From NCBI GenBank assembly GCA_001662425.1, contig BDDC01000684.1, positions 6,698-38,341 on the forward strand: 31,644 nt of DNA. Reading direction: 5' to 3'. Within the stretch, counting starts at the first letter, position 1, and each line of letters begins with the position of its first letter. Origin of the DNA: Chlamydomonas sphaeroides. Lineage: Eukaryota; Chlorophyta; Chlorophyceae; Chlamydomonadales; Chlamydomonadaceae. Under the pieces are notes generated by a model. That model made no database searches and had not been told where the DNA came from. It saw nothing but the letters and a program-made list of their open reading frames with translations. A program made the position numbers and the translations under genes. Positions 1-11,083 of this stretch are shown here, in pieces.

Positions 1-35
1 TCCCCCTCCCCTTCCCCCTCCCCTCCCCCGCCCAG

Positions 36-927
36 GTGGTGCTTATGATCATCATGTGGTCCAACATGTACTTCCAGCCGCTCAAGCACGAGCTGCTGGA
101 CCGCATGTCCTCCATGTCGTTGGCGGTGCTGTCCTTCACGGTGGCGCTGGGGCTGTTCTTCGTGCCGCCCGCGGACAGGAAAGACCCCGTCACGCCGGTG
201 AGCAGCAGGCGGGCAGGCGGGGGGGAGCGCACCAGAGGGGGTGCGAGGGCGCGTGGGCGGGCTTGCCCGCAGCAGGCCGCGGGCGAACAGGAGAGACCGA
301 CGGCGGCGGGGGCTCACTGACAGACCCCAAGCGCCACATCTGTAGCGTGCTCCCTGCTCTCCCTGATGGACGGAACGTGCCCGCCCCCCGCCCTCGGCCC
401 CCGTCCGCTGCACACCCCAGGTGGTGGGTGCGGCCATCGGCGGCCTCATCCTGGCTCTCAACGTCGGCCTCATCGCCTACTTTGTATACGTCACTATCGT
501 GCACGTAAGGCGGGGCAGATGGCTGGTGGGAAGGGGTCAGCGGTGTCTTGTGCGGCGCGGTGCGGTGGCTTGTAGCGAGGCCGGGAGGGGCGCCCCATGG
601 GGGGGGGGCAGCGTGCAGGGAGCCACCGGAGCTCTGAACACCGCCACGCTGACGCCGCCCCGTCATCTTGCTGTACCGTGTGTTCCCGGCCCCGCCGCCC
701 CCTCCCAGGGCCGCGACACAATCAACCAGTGGAAGGACGCCGCGCGTGAGCGCATGCTGTCTGCCACCAGCCGCATGACCATGGGCATCAGCGCCATGCG
801 GAGTCGGATGAGCATGGGTGAGGGAGGGAAGGGAAGGGAAGGGGCTGCGCCTGGGAGGCCAGGGGCGCAGGAGGAGGAAGGCGAGACAGGAAATGAGACC
901 GAGAGAGACGGAGAGAGACGGAGAGAG

Positions 928-978
<51 letters not shown>

Positions 979-1221
979 GGAGGGGCTTGGGGACGGAGGG
1001 CGAGCAGCAGGGGCGGTGGGCGCAGCGTTTGCCGCGCCCTTGCTGCAGTCTTGCGGTCGCTCTTTCCCCATCCGACGCGGCCGCCCTGCCCGCCTCCCTT
1101 CCCCGCAGTCTCTGGCGCGGTCAGCATCCGGTCCAGGAAGCGCCCCGTGGCGCCCGCCAACAGCGAGCAGGCGGGCGGACCGGGAGCTGGCGCTGCTGGC
1201 AACCACAATGGCAACAACTGA
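36..1221 (+). CDS. C-terminal part of a polytopic membrane protein (5' end outside window)
   Basis: Four exons are visible: 36-197, 421-504, 709-817 and 1109-1221, with stop TGA at 1219-1221. Each has an AG acceptor and a GT donor, and the phases join cleanly (0, 0, 1). The first 35 bases are a pyrimidine-rich intron end. The 157 visible residues begin with a hydrophobic stretch (VVLMIIMWSNMYF) and a second one (MSLAVLSFTVALGLFFV). Exon two is almost wholly a third membrane span (GAAIGGLILALNVGLIAYF). A basic, Met/Ser/Arg-rich cytosolic tail follows and ends in an Asn/Gly-rich C terminus. This arrangement resembles the membrane-anchored ends of large algal TRP-like or EGF-repeat proteins, but that is inference from general appearance only. 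No catalytic motif is visible. Function is not assigned, and the rest of the gene lies upstream of the window. Confidence 0.72.
898..973. repeat. GA-rich microsatellite in an intron
   Basis: Three copies of the decamer gagagagacg (901-930) run into an uninterrupted (GA)n tract to about 973. It lies in the last intron (818-1108) of the membrane-protein gene. It creates long, spurious reading frames of Arg-Glu or Ser-Leu on both strands. Its length is probably polymorphic and could be miscounted in the assembly. Confidence 0.95.
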
Positions 1222-3784
1222 CGGCAGCCGGGTCTTCACCGTGATGCACCGGGGCCAGGCTTCCGTGTCGCAGCCGGCAGACCATCGGCCCGGCCGCCAT
1301 GGCGCGCCGGCGCAGGGCGGTCAGGGCGAGCCTTGAGCGGCGTGGGTCTCTCGGCGGCTGGCCTATGGTGGGAGCGGGAGGGGCAGAGGTTCGGCGGGCA
1401 GGGCGCGTAGGGGGCTTCGGCCCTCGTGAACGCCCTGCCTCCAATCAATTTCTATTCCTGGAGGCAGCAGCGGCCAGGCAGTCTTGTGTGGAGCTGGTGA
1501 TCGGGGCGAAGTATGGCTTGGGAGGTTGGTATGGACTGGTGGCGCGCTACCCGCCGGGCGCCTGGGCGGCGGACAGCTAGCTAGCGGGCGACATTTACAA
1601 ACGGGGTGGCATGTCAAGGATTGGCATTGCCGCCGGTGACGTTTCGCGCATCAGCCTCGTTCGGCATGGGTCGACCCCCCTCCGGCCCGGGCTCGTTGTA
1701 GCTCGCTGCTCATACACGGGCGCGTAGGTGCCGCGCGACACGGCGGCGGCGGCGGCGCCGGAAGGCGGCCTGCTGCCCGCCTGCGCGTCACTGCCCGCGA
1801 CGTGGCTCGCTCGCTGCGTGTTTGGGTGCAGTGTGGGTGCGTACAAGTTCGCCCAGAACTCGGTGGCGCGTGCATGTGCATATGATTGCCCACTTGACGG
1901 CGGCCTGCTTTCAATGGTGAGCCAGCGACCTGCTTCCGCAGCGATCGCCCTCCATGGCCTGCTGTCGTAGACTTTAGCGGGCCGCTGGGTGCGACTTGAC
2001 ATTGGGGATCGAGCTGTTGTTTTGCGGCTGGGTTGGCGCGGCGCACGTAGCCCCCCCCGCTGGCTGTTTGGGGATGGGGTCGTGCGGGTGTGCGGCATGC
2101 GGCGCTGTGTGCGCGTGTGTGTGCAGGGGCCCCCCTGCCTGCGTGTGTGCGTGCGCGTGTTTCCGTGTTATGGCGCTCCTGCCGGCTGCGTCGGCGCCAT
2201 GCGGCCCCCTACATACCTCATGCTACATACAACACCGCTTCGACCCAAGGGCGCTAGTGCCCTCCCAACCCTGCACGCTGGCCAGCGCGCTGTGCGCATA
2301 AGCACGGGGCGCCCGTGGCCTTATGACACCGTACTGTACTTATTGTAACACTGCGGTCGGTTGCCTAGGCACGTCGACGGCGCACCTAGCGACACTGTGG
2401 CGTGCGCCTTCGCGGGCACGGCCACGCAGGCGGCACGGCCCTTCGGCCAGAGCAGGATGGCCAGAGCCTACACACCGCCAGCGGCACTGGCTGGGAGGCA
2501 GGTGACATGTCAGGGTCTCGGAACAAGGTCATGCGGTGCATCTCCACGCCTGCTTTCGGGGCTGCTGGCTGGCCGAGTGTCGTGAGCCGCGCGCCAGGGC
2601 TGCAGCGAGCCATGCCACTGCTCTTCGAAACCCGATGCTCTGTCGCAACTCTGATCCTATGGAGCGCGCCCCACCAGTGTTCGACATGGGCGCCTTGATC
2701 TTCATGTACCACGCGTGCTGCGCTGCTGCGCGCGTGCCCCCCCACTGCGCGAGCGGCCTCATTGTCGTAGGAGCAGGGGACGGGGGGCCACAGGGGGACA
2801 CGTCACAGGCGGGGGCGGAGGGCTCGGTCGGCGGGGGCCGCCGCCGGGCAGCGCCGGTAGCTCTGCGCAGCCAGGCTGGCCTCAGGCGGGGTCGCCGCTG
2901 CCGGTGTGCTCGGCCGCCATGCCGGGCGAGGGGCCACGGGAGGAGTCGTGCAGTCGTGCCGACAGGGTGCCGTAAAACCTGGTCACCTCCTGGCTCCATA
3001 CTAGCAGCTGCACTCCTGTCTAGCAGCCGACCGAGCGCTAGCACCACCAACGCCCCCCGCAGCTTGCAGCGACACAGCAACGGCAAACCATGTCGGCCGC
3101 ACAGTCGCGGCAGCTAGCCCTGCCGACACAACTGTGGGGCATCTTACGGCGCCCTCGGTACCGGCGCGCCTCATTGCGAGGCACCGGGCCCGCCCGCCGC
3201 CCAACACGGCGCCTTCCGCAGCCCACCGCGACACGACGCTGACAGAGTCCTCCACACCTCTGCACAATCGCCAACATCGCACCAACCCACACCCAACTGC
3301 AGCGCCTCTGCACTCCCGTGTTCCAGTGGGCACCATGCCCGCGGCGTCAGGGCGCCACCCCCACCAGTGCCCACATCCCAGGCCCCAGCAAGTCCCCTCC
3401 GCCTCACCCAGCGCCCAAGCCCGCGACCGCCCCGCCGGCAGAGGGCTGGCTGCCAGTCGCACCGCCGAGCGCGTGGTGCTGGGCTGCACAAGCCATCCAA
3501 GCGCTAGCCCGCTCACATGAGCCCCCCGTGTCCTGACCTTCGGCCGGGCAAGCGACTGCGCCCACCCCCAGCCAGGCCCCAGCGCGGACAGCCCGCGGCG
3601 GCACCCCTTGTGCCGGGGTCCGGCATGGGCGTGCGCCCAAACATAGCCACCTCCCTGTAAGGCCCGCCGACGCCGCCCTGCATCGGCACCGCGCAGCCCC
3701 AGCAACGGGCCTCCGCGGGCGGGCGCACAGCAGGCGTCATCGGCAGGAGGCCGAGGGCGCGGCGGCGGGCTGCGGCCCTCCGCG
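1222..3784. other. Intergenic region between two convergent gene ends
   Basis: This 2.56 kb lies between the stop of the membrane-protein gene (plus) and the stop of ARL8 (minus), so it should hold both 3' untranslated regions. TGTAA occurs at 2344-2348 and 3656-3660 on the plus strand, and as its complement at 1595-1599 on the minus strand. The first could serve the left gene with a UTR of about 1.1 kb. There are GT-rich and G/C-rich stretches (about 2100-2165). The long open frames overlap one another on both strands, as expected from high GC. I see no protein-family motif and no convincing splice-linked exon set. Confidence 0.5.
2344..2348 (+). terminator. TGTAA, possible poly(A) signal of the left membrane-protein gene
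   Basis: This is a plus-strand TGTAA, the poly(A) signal usual in chlorophycean algae, about 1.1 kb after the stop at 1221. The distance is long, so the assignment is weak. Confidence 0.3.
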
Positions 3785-6037
3785 TCAGGACTTGGCGTGC
3801 TTGGTCAGCCACTCGAGCGTGCGGTCGATGTTGACCTGGCGCTTGCAGCTTATTGAGTACACCGCCACCTCACGGTCCGCCAGCGCCTGCGGAGGGCGCC
3901 GGCGGAGTGGTTGCGGTTCGGCCAGAGCGGTGGAGGCGCCCGCGCCCTATCCTCCCTGCCGCCCCCGCGCCATCCGGCTGCTCAATGCGAAATCGAGCGG
4001 TCGCCACTGCTCTTGTTCACTGTGGTCCCCGGGGCTCGAACAGCGCGATCGTCACACCTGCCTGTGCCCTCTTTTCCCCACACAGCCCCGGGCCCTCCGC
4101 ACCTTGAGGTTCATGGCCTCACTCAGCTGTGGCACCCCCATGGCCCCGGGCAGGTCGTTCTTGTTGCCCAGCACCAGCAGCGGGATGCCCTGCGCGTCGA
4201 GGGTGGGGGCGGGGAAGGGAGGAGGGTGCGGGGGCGTGGGTCAGGAGAGGGGGCTGGGTGCCGGCGAGGGGCCGGAGCTAGCGCAACCAGTGCCTTAACA
4301 AGCCGGGTGCGGGGCCCGGCAACGGGGTGTGGGCGGACAGCCCAGCCCGGCAGCGGGCCGGCATCCCCAGGGTGACGCCGGCTGCGGTGGCCTCGGCCCC
4401 TAGCCGCGGCTTCAGCTCCAGACCGTGTCCGCGGCCGAAGGTCCCAGCGGGAGCTGCAGGAGCTGCGCCCGTGGTCCGGGGCCCCCCAGGCCCGAGCTGT
4501 GGTCGTTGGCCCCAGCCAGCGGCATGGCCAGGCTCCCGGTATCCCCCGGCCACACGACATACCTCCCGGGGCTGGTGTATGGCCCGGCGACGCTGCGCAA
4601 GCTCCCGCCACAGCCCCAAGCTTCGGCACCTACCGGGCCCGCGTTTCCAATCCCCAACCCCAATCCGCCTCTTCCAACCCGCCTGGGCCCTTGACCCGCA
4701 TCCACCCGGCACAGCGCCGCCTCTGCGCCCTTGCCTCCTTATCCCTCCCCTGCTCCCGCCCGTCCGGGTTACCCCTGCCCCGCTCCCGCCCGCCCGGATC
4801 CGCACCTTGAGGCTGGGCTTCTCCAGCAGGCTGTGCAGCTCCCGGGCCGCCGCCGGCAGGTTGTCCAGGTCCGCCGAGTCCACCACAAATACAATGGCCT
4901 GGGGCGGTAGGGGGCGGGCAGGGGGAGGGCGATGGCTGCGGACAGACGAAGGTTGGTGGGAGCCCGGAGGCAGGGAGGCGGGGACGTGGGCTTGTGAGGG
5001 CCGCGGCAGGGCTTGTCGCCGATCAGCGGGCGCCAGGCGTGTCACTAGGCTGGGGCGCGGGAGGGGATGTACCAGGGGTGAAGCGTAATCTCATGCGCGC
5101 GCGTTCTACCGCGGGCGCACTGCTGCCTGCGAGCGCCGCCCCTCTCGCGTACTGCACCACCTCTCGGCGCTGGAGGAGTGGTCGGCAGCGCACCTGCACT
5201 CCCCGGCAGTAGCGCTCCCACAGCGTGCGGAAGCGCTGCTGACCTGCGGTGCGGGCACGGAGGGCGGCGCCGTGTGCGTCAGGCGCGGTGGCCCGATGGT
5301 CCGCCCTTCCATGCCGCCACAAGGCCGCCGCGCTGGGCGCCTCCCTGGGCCCCGGTGGCTCACCTCCCAGGTCCCACATCTTGATGGTCACGCCGCCCTT
5401 AGTCATCTTACGCATGTTGAAGCCCACCTGCAGGCGGCGCGGCGCGCAGTGTGAGCGTTGCCCCGGGGTGCGGGGGCTCGGCTGCCGCAAGAAGGCATAC
5501 GCCCCCCGCCCGCTGAAGGCCGAGCGCACTCCAGGCCCCCCATTGGCAAAGCGGGCGGCAGAGGACGGATGTGGCCCACGCCAGAGACTGCTGCGCCAGC
5601 AACACCTGTCTAGTTAGCCCAGGTACCTAGCGTTGTGGGGCTGTAAAACCGCTTGCTGACGCACCGTGGGGATGGTGTCCTCGGTGAACTGCCCCGTCGT
5701 CAGCACCTGCACCAGCGTGGACTTGCCGCCCTTGTTCAACCCCACCAGGCTGAGCTCCATCTCCCGCTTAAAGAACAGCGACCGCAGCCAGTCTTGGGGA
5801 AGAGGGTGAGAGAAGGGAGGGGTCTCAGGAGAGGTGGGAGAAGGAGGGGAGGCGAAGCAGGAGTGCCCGGGGGATGGTGTCGCAGGGTTTCGCCAGGGTT
5901 CGGGGCGCAGGCTACCCCGACATGCCGGAGAGCTTCCACGGGCGCCAAGTCATGGCATTGGCATCCTGCGGCGCGTCAGCGGCCAGCGGCGCACCTAGCC
6001 ATCCCGCAAACCACGCCGCCCAGCCTGATGGCGGCAT
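3785..6037 (-). CDS. ARL8: ARL8-type ARF-like small GTPase, complete, 7 exons
   Basis: Minus-strand exons in order are 6037-5995, 5792-5665, 5427-5364, 5243-5194, 4898-4806, 4189-4103 and 3886-3785. They total 567 bases, or 188 aa plus TGA, close to the 186 aa of animal ARL8. All introns are GT-AG and the phases agree. Visible GTPase motifs are the P-loop GLNKGGKS (residues 32-39), the switch I threonine in EDTIPTVGF (about 57), WDLGGQ (75-80), GNKND (134-138) and SCK (168-170). The family-specific stretch VGFNMRKMTKGGVTIKMWDL is present, as is ERYCRGV. The start at 6037 was chosen because its short exon (MPPSGW...GWL) supplies exactly the one base needed to make DWLRSLFF, matching the family's amphipathic N terminus. 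There is no Gly2, as expected for ARL8, which is not myristoylated. In animals ARL8 recruits kinesin and tethering factors to lysosomes. A vacuolar or late-endosomal role here is inferred. Confidence 0.95.
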
Positions 6038-6426
6038 CCTATAGACGGCTAGTGATAGGTTAAGAGCTCCACGGTTTGCAGCTGCTCAGTAAGGCTATGG
6101 TACCGTGACGGATTGAGGTCCTTGGCACGAGTAAAAGAAGCTATAAGCGCACAGCGCGTTGCTCGGAATGCGACTGATACGACAGCAATGACGGTGCAGT
6201 CCGCAGGGCCTGCGACCTTGGGCGCGCAGAAATGGGGCATTGCACGCGACTCTCGTCATTGCAACTTGTCGCCAAGCGAGCTGCTAGGGTCCCGTTTGCA
6301 ATTATTAACAACTACATACCTGCTTAGTAGCCTGCATACGTTGCGCATCACGTTCCACACGCTGCCAAAGACCGCGCGATCTGCACTTGAGCTGGTCCCG
6401 TAGCTGTTTGCCGTCGCCCAGCCGCA
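6038..6426. promoter_or_regulatory. Head-to-head intergenic region, likely bidirectional promoter of ARL8 and RPN12
   Basis: Only 389 bases separate the ATG of ARL8 (minus, 6037) from the ATG of RPN12 (plus, 6427). The stretch has a lower GC content than the flanking exons and introns, with AT-rich patches near 6296-6330. I see no unambiguous TATA box placed for either gene. Both 5' untranslated regions and both core promoters must lie here unless there are further upstream exons. The bidirectional role is inferred from layout alone. Confidence 0.55.
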
Positions 6427-9312
6427 ATGGCCCTACAAGAGGCGACTCAGCTGCTGGCGCGCCTCAAGGTGCGGGGATCAAACAGGCCCCTCGGCTACCT
6501 GCCCCACCCATCCCTTGGCCCCTGACACCACACCCCCTGTGACCTACAGGATGCGCTCGGCAAGGGCGACCTGAGCGCAGCTGATGGCGTGCTGAGCCAA
6601 CTGAAGGTACGGCTTCACACGGGCCAGCGTGTGCTCGAGGGCTGGCGTCGGTCCAGAGCCCACGGCTGCTGACCTCCCCACTTCCCACACCGCACCTCGC
6701 GCCATCCGCAGCTCAAACTCATCCAGCTGCCAGCTCTGCCACCAATGTTCGAGAAGACACCGACGGCGCAGCAGGAGCTGCTGCTAGGACGTGAGCAGCG
6801 GGCCGGCGTGCCAGGTCTCCAAGGCTGGCCGGCCGAACGCCCATCCCACACGGCACCGCAGCGGGCCTCTGGTCATACACCTGCACGCTACCCGCCGGCC
6901 TCCACGCTGGTCTTCCTCTGCCCCTGCCCCTGCTCCTGCTCAACTCGACGCAGGCGAGGTGCTGGAGCAGGCGGTGTTGCTGGCGCTGCGCAAGCAGGAT
7001 GAGGGCGCCATGGAGCGCAGCTTCGCGCAGCTGCGCACCTTCTACAACGACTCACGGTGCGGCTGGTACCTGGCGGCTCAGCTGCCGAGCCGGCACATCC
7101 CCACACGCGGAGGCTAGCCGCCTGGCCAACTGCCCCGCTGCCGGCGGCGGAGCGCCCGCCTGTGCCCTGAACCCCTCCCTCCGCCCCGCTGTCGGCCGCT
7201 GCCTCCCCGCGCCTCCCCACCAGCTCGCTGGTGGCCGCTTCGGCCAATGAGATGAGCATGGCCGGACTCAACCTGCTGCGGCTGCTGGTGCAGGTGGGCC
7301 GGGGGGCCGCGTGTTGCAGCTGGCTCGCGGAGCAATGCGGCGAGCAGCAGGTGGATGGATGTGTGCGATGGGGTGTGGCATCGAGGCGTGCAGGCGTACA
7401 AACGTGGCGCATGACTTGCACCCCTCTGGCGGCACTGCCCTGCCCCTGTGCAGAACCGCATCGCCGAGTTCCACACGGAGCTGGAGCTCATCCCGCCGCA
7501 GGTACGGTATGGGGTTTGGTGCAGGGTACGGTAGTAAGTACGGTAACGGGTACGGTGTTGGGCTCTGCGCCCGCGCTGTCTTGTATGGGTGAGACACCGA
7601 CTCGCATTACTGTCGTAGCGGTCCGCACTGGCGGCAGAGCGCTGTGCCCCTCGCTTGTGGCAGCATAACGTTGCCGCACAGTAGCCAGGCAGCCGAGATG
7701 CAGCTGGTCGCAACTGCCAATCTGCGGCTTGCCGCCGACGGGGAGGCCGCGGCGCCGGTCCTCTCGGCGCCCCCTGGACATGCCCACAACCGGGCGCCTG
7801 ACAGTGCAACGTGTGTGCCCCCCGCCTGCCCCCTCTGCCATTCCTCTCCCTCGCGCCCCAGGCGCAGCAGGACCCCGCCATCCTGCAGCCGGTGCAGCTG
7901 GAGCAGTGGCTCATGGAGGGCGCCTACAACAAGGCGAGCGCGGGCACGCGGTCTGTAGGGGGCTTACGGCGTGTGCCGGCTCCCTGTGTGGGCGGGGCGC
8001 GGCGGGGCAACGCGCGAGGGACCCCCCCGCCGCCCGGCTGATCGTGCGGCTCGGCCTCGCGCCTGGTGCCGACCGCTGCACTGCTGCAGCGGGGCCGCTG
8101 CGGCAGCGCTCGAGGTCTGCTTGCGGCGGCCCGCCAGGAGGCGCCCTACGCACGCTGCCGCTGCGCCGCACCGCCCCCATGGCGCTCGCGCTCGCTCCCG
8201 CGCTGCGCACCGCCCCCCTCCGGCCCCAGGTGCTGGCCGCCTCCAAGCAGGGCTCCTCGGACGTGCACCGCATGCTGCTGGGCCAGCTGGCGACCACCGT
8301 GCGGTGAGCGCCGCGGCGCAGTCGGGCGTGCTCCACGGGGTGGGCGGCGGTGCAGGCCACATGCCGTGGCTCCTGCCTGCGCATGTCCTGCTGCGCCCTC
8401 CGCGCCGCGACCTTGTCGCCGGGTCTGCCCTTCCCCGTCTGCCGAACGGCCGGGGGGCCCCGACAAATGGGAAACCCATTGGCGCCGTTTCCTTGCGCTT
8501 CGCCTAGCGGGCTTGAGCCAGCGCGCTCACCATCCCTACACCGCACACGCATCCCTCGCTTCCGGGCGGCCGGAGTATCAGGACCCGCGCCGTTCTTGCG
8601 TACTACGTCCAGAGGGCTCATGTAAACACTGGGGGCAGGTGCTCCGCGGCACGCTGGCGCCGGGTGCCGGGGGCTGCATCCACGCGCCCACGCGCCCGGC
8701 ACGCGCTGCGCGGCACCCTGGCCCTGTCCTCTCCTGGCCTGAATGCTCACCTCCTGGCTGGAACGCTCACCGGCACCCTCCTCCCGCCCACCCGCCGGCC
8801 TGTGTCAGCGACGAGGCGGCCAGCTGCAGCGAGAAGGCCTACGAGCGGCTGCGCCTGGCGGACGCGCAGCGGCTGCTCATGCTGGACAGCGAGGCGGCGG
8901 TGCGCACGTATGCGGAGCAGGTGAGGGCCGGGGGTGGCGGGGCAGGTGAGAGGCGGGGGCGGGGGGGCAGGTGAGGGCCGGGGGCGGCGGAGCAGGTGGG
9001 GCCGGCGCTGAGCGTGGCGGCGTGGCGCACGTGCACATGGGGCGGCGTGGCGCAGCGCAGGGCCTAGCGGGCCGCAGCCCGCGGTGCATGGGGTGTGTGG
9101 GCGCCTCACGGCGGCTCGAGAGTGCGGTGCGCTTGACTGTGAACGCCCGTGTGGGTGCGCGCCCGCAGCACGGCTGGTCGGTCAGCGCCGACGGCTACAT
9201 CCTGTTCCGCGGCGCTGCGTCCGAGGGCAGCGCCACGGCCAAGGCCATCCCCAGCCTGGAGCTTATCAACAATGCGCTGGTGTACGCCAAGGAGCTGGAG
9301 CGGATAGTGTGA
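6427..9312 (+). CDS. RPN12: 26S proteasome regulatory subunit RPN12 (PSMD8), complete, 10 exons
   Basis: Exons are 6427-6468, 6550-6606, 6712-6790, 6954-7056, 7224-7293, 7454-7501, 7862-7933, 8230-8303, 8809-8920 and 9169-9312. They total 801 bases, or 266 aa, essentially the length of plant RPN12 (267 aa). Family hallmarks are visible: GLNLLRLLVQNRIAEFHTEL (about 107-126), MEGAYNKV (151-158), CSEKAY after DEAA (187-192), the PCI/winged-helix part, and the C terminus IPSLELINNALVYAKELERIV. RPN12 is the last subunit added to the proteasome lid and acts in lid-base joining. All introns are GT-AG except 7934-8229, which starts with GC (AAG|GCGAGC). That boundary is fixed by the conserved YNK-VLAA junction. 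Introns 7502-7861 and 8921-9168 contain repeats that copy donor-like sequence. Confidence 0.96.
7502..7560. repeat. Short degenerate repeat of a GTACGG unit inside an RPN12 intron
   Basis: Directly after the donor GTACGG of exon six, related units (gtacggt, gtacggtag, gtaagtacgg, gtacggtgt) recur about five times in 60 bases. Each resembles a 5' splice site, and one (agtaagt) is a better match to consensus than the donor used. Confidence 0.7.
8915..9000. repeat. Tandem repeat duplicating the exon-end/donor sequence in an RPN12 intron
   Basis: A G-rich unit of about 29 bases beginning gcaggtgag recurs at about 8917, 8943 and 8970, with a fourth start (gcaggtggg) near 8992. The first copy is the real donor after codons Glu-Gln. 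The others are intronic copies of the same CAG|GTGAG junction. Confidence 0.75.
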
Positions 9313-11083
9313 AGGAGCGGCTGGAGAGGGGATGGGGGACGTGCAGCGGCCCCGGGGCGGGGGGTCCACAGCAGCCGGCTGGGATGGGCGCGTCAAAGCC
9401 ACGGGGAGGCCTTGTCGGGGAAGCGGTCGGTGAGGGGGTGGGCCGCTGATGGGGCTTGGACGCTTGGTACATGATGGGCGGAGGAGGGCTGGAAAGGGGC
9501 GAACGGGCAGGAGCACAGGCGATAGAGGTGTTGCGTATCCGCGGTCTAAGGCGAGCCAGCGCTGACCGAGGGGTCCTTGCGTGGGTCTGGGAGTGTGGAG
9601 CTGTAAGCACTGCGCGGCGGCGCTGAGCCACGGGACTAGTGCTCCGCGACCCAAGACGCTACCAGGAGAGGGGAGTGAGGGAAAGGTAGCGTGGCAGCAT
9701 GGGGCCCCGGCAGCGGGCGCCAGCTTGCTGGTGCCGCGACTGCCAGGAATTGACCCATGCGATTCGAGCCGATCCATGCGGTTGGATAACAGAGCACGCC
9801 TGCAGACGTCTGCGCTGTGCTCTTGGTTTGTTTGACATCATGGAGGATGTTACCACGCAACGGTGAGCCGGCGACCCCTCAAGGGCTTCTGGCACACTCC
9901 GCTTGCACGCTCTTTACTCCCTCGTAACCATCGGGCTTCCTGCTTGCAATGGATTTCTCCTCGTCGACGACCTATCATGTGTAGGCCAACTCGGCGCACG
10001 CGTGCGCACGCCTGGGCGCAACTGCAGCCAGCGCTGTGCAGGGTAAGGCGTGGAGGCCTCACTCCCAGCACAGCTCGCTGCGGCACCGTGCGCCTGCGCT
10101 TGCGGCGAACCCAGGAGGGCCTCCTGGGCGAACCGCGCAGCGGTGGCACTGGGTGGCAGCATTGCTGCAAGGCCCACGTCGTGTCTGGTACCCTCCAATG
10201 GTCCAAGAACATCAGCCCTGGTTTCATATCATAAGGCCCACACGAGCGCATAGCTGCGACCTGCGCGGATGCAGAATGGCGTGGTCCATCCGGGGTTCTA
10301 CCACATTAAGAGCGGGGGCCTACCCCATTAGGAGCAAACTGCTCAGTTGCTATCAGAGCCCACCACATCCGCCCCTCATCTTCTAAGGAAAACGTGAAGG
10401 CGGCGGGGGCCAGCTGGGTGCATGAGAGGTGGAAGGGGGGCCGCAGAGGGGCCGAGAGAGTTACTGCACTGGCAGGGAAGTGTGAATGGTCGCACGTGCA
10501 GTGCCGATGATGAGACCTGCCGTGGCGATGCGTCCACTCGTGGCGCGCCCGCGGGGCCCCCACATGTGGCCAGCCTGCCATCCGCGCCGCCCATACAACG
10601 TGGCACCCGAACACCCATCATAGAAAGGTGACACGCTGCCCCGTCGTCACAACGGCCGGCGGAGGCACCTCTTCAGGGGCGGCCTTTCAACATAGCTATG
10701 AGAAACCACGAAGCCCTGTGCAACGTTATACTGCTCGTGCAATCGAACATGGATTTCCTCCTTCCAGCAGTGCGAGGTGCAATGCCGGCGATGGCGGCGA
10801 TGAGGGCGCTATGGCTTCCCACAAGGCATGACGTACAAGGAGCCTCGCCGGCCCAGCATCAGCACGTGAGAGGCAACGGGGTGTGCTGATGGTGCTCGAT
10901 CGAGGTGCAGGGGCCAGGAGCGCCAAGACAGCTAGGGGGCGGGCGGAGAATGAAGAAAGTGCCGATGCAAGTCACTTCGAGTGACGTGGAACTTACAGCT
11001 ACTGCCGCATGCTCACGGCCCACAGCGCCTTCCCTGCAACCAAGCGAGAGCAGCACGGGCCTCGGCCAGCCTGGGCGCCCAGC
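9313..11083. other. 3' UTR of RPN12 followed by DNA without a recognisable gene
   Basis: The first 300 bases are G-rich and end at a TGTAA. From about 9620 to 11080 there are only overlapping, low-quality open frames on both strands. None has a family motif, a coding-biased composition or matching splice sites. I looked for tRNA-like arms and found none. The stretch 10280-10390 has a lower GC content. It holds short direct repeats (ctaccacatta, ctaccccatta) that may be remnants of a small transposable element, but no termini could be defined. Confidence 0.45.
9602..9606 (+). terminator. TGTAA, probable poly(A) signal of RPN12
   Basis: This is the first plus-strand TGTAA after the RPN12 stop, 290 bases downstream of 9312, which is a normal algal 3' UTR length. 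Confidence 0.65.

Noticed and set aside
190..1239. 349-residue minus-strand frame across the first gene
   Set aside because: It depends on the GA microsatellite and on intron sequence, and lacks any motif.
2529..3705. Overlapping frames of 185-234 residues on both strands in the left intergenic region
   Set aside because: They have compositions typical of random GC-rich DNA, no family motif and no conserved splice signals. They are considered chance.
4021..4050. tRNA T-arm-like sequence on the minus strand
   Set aside because: It lies in an ARL8 intron, and no matching acceptor stem, anticodon arm or D arm could be found.
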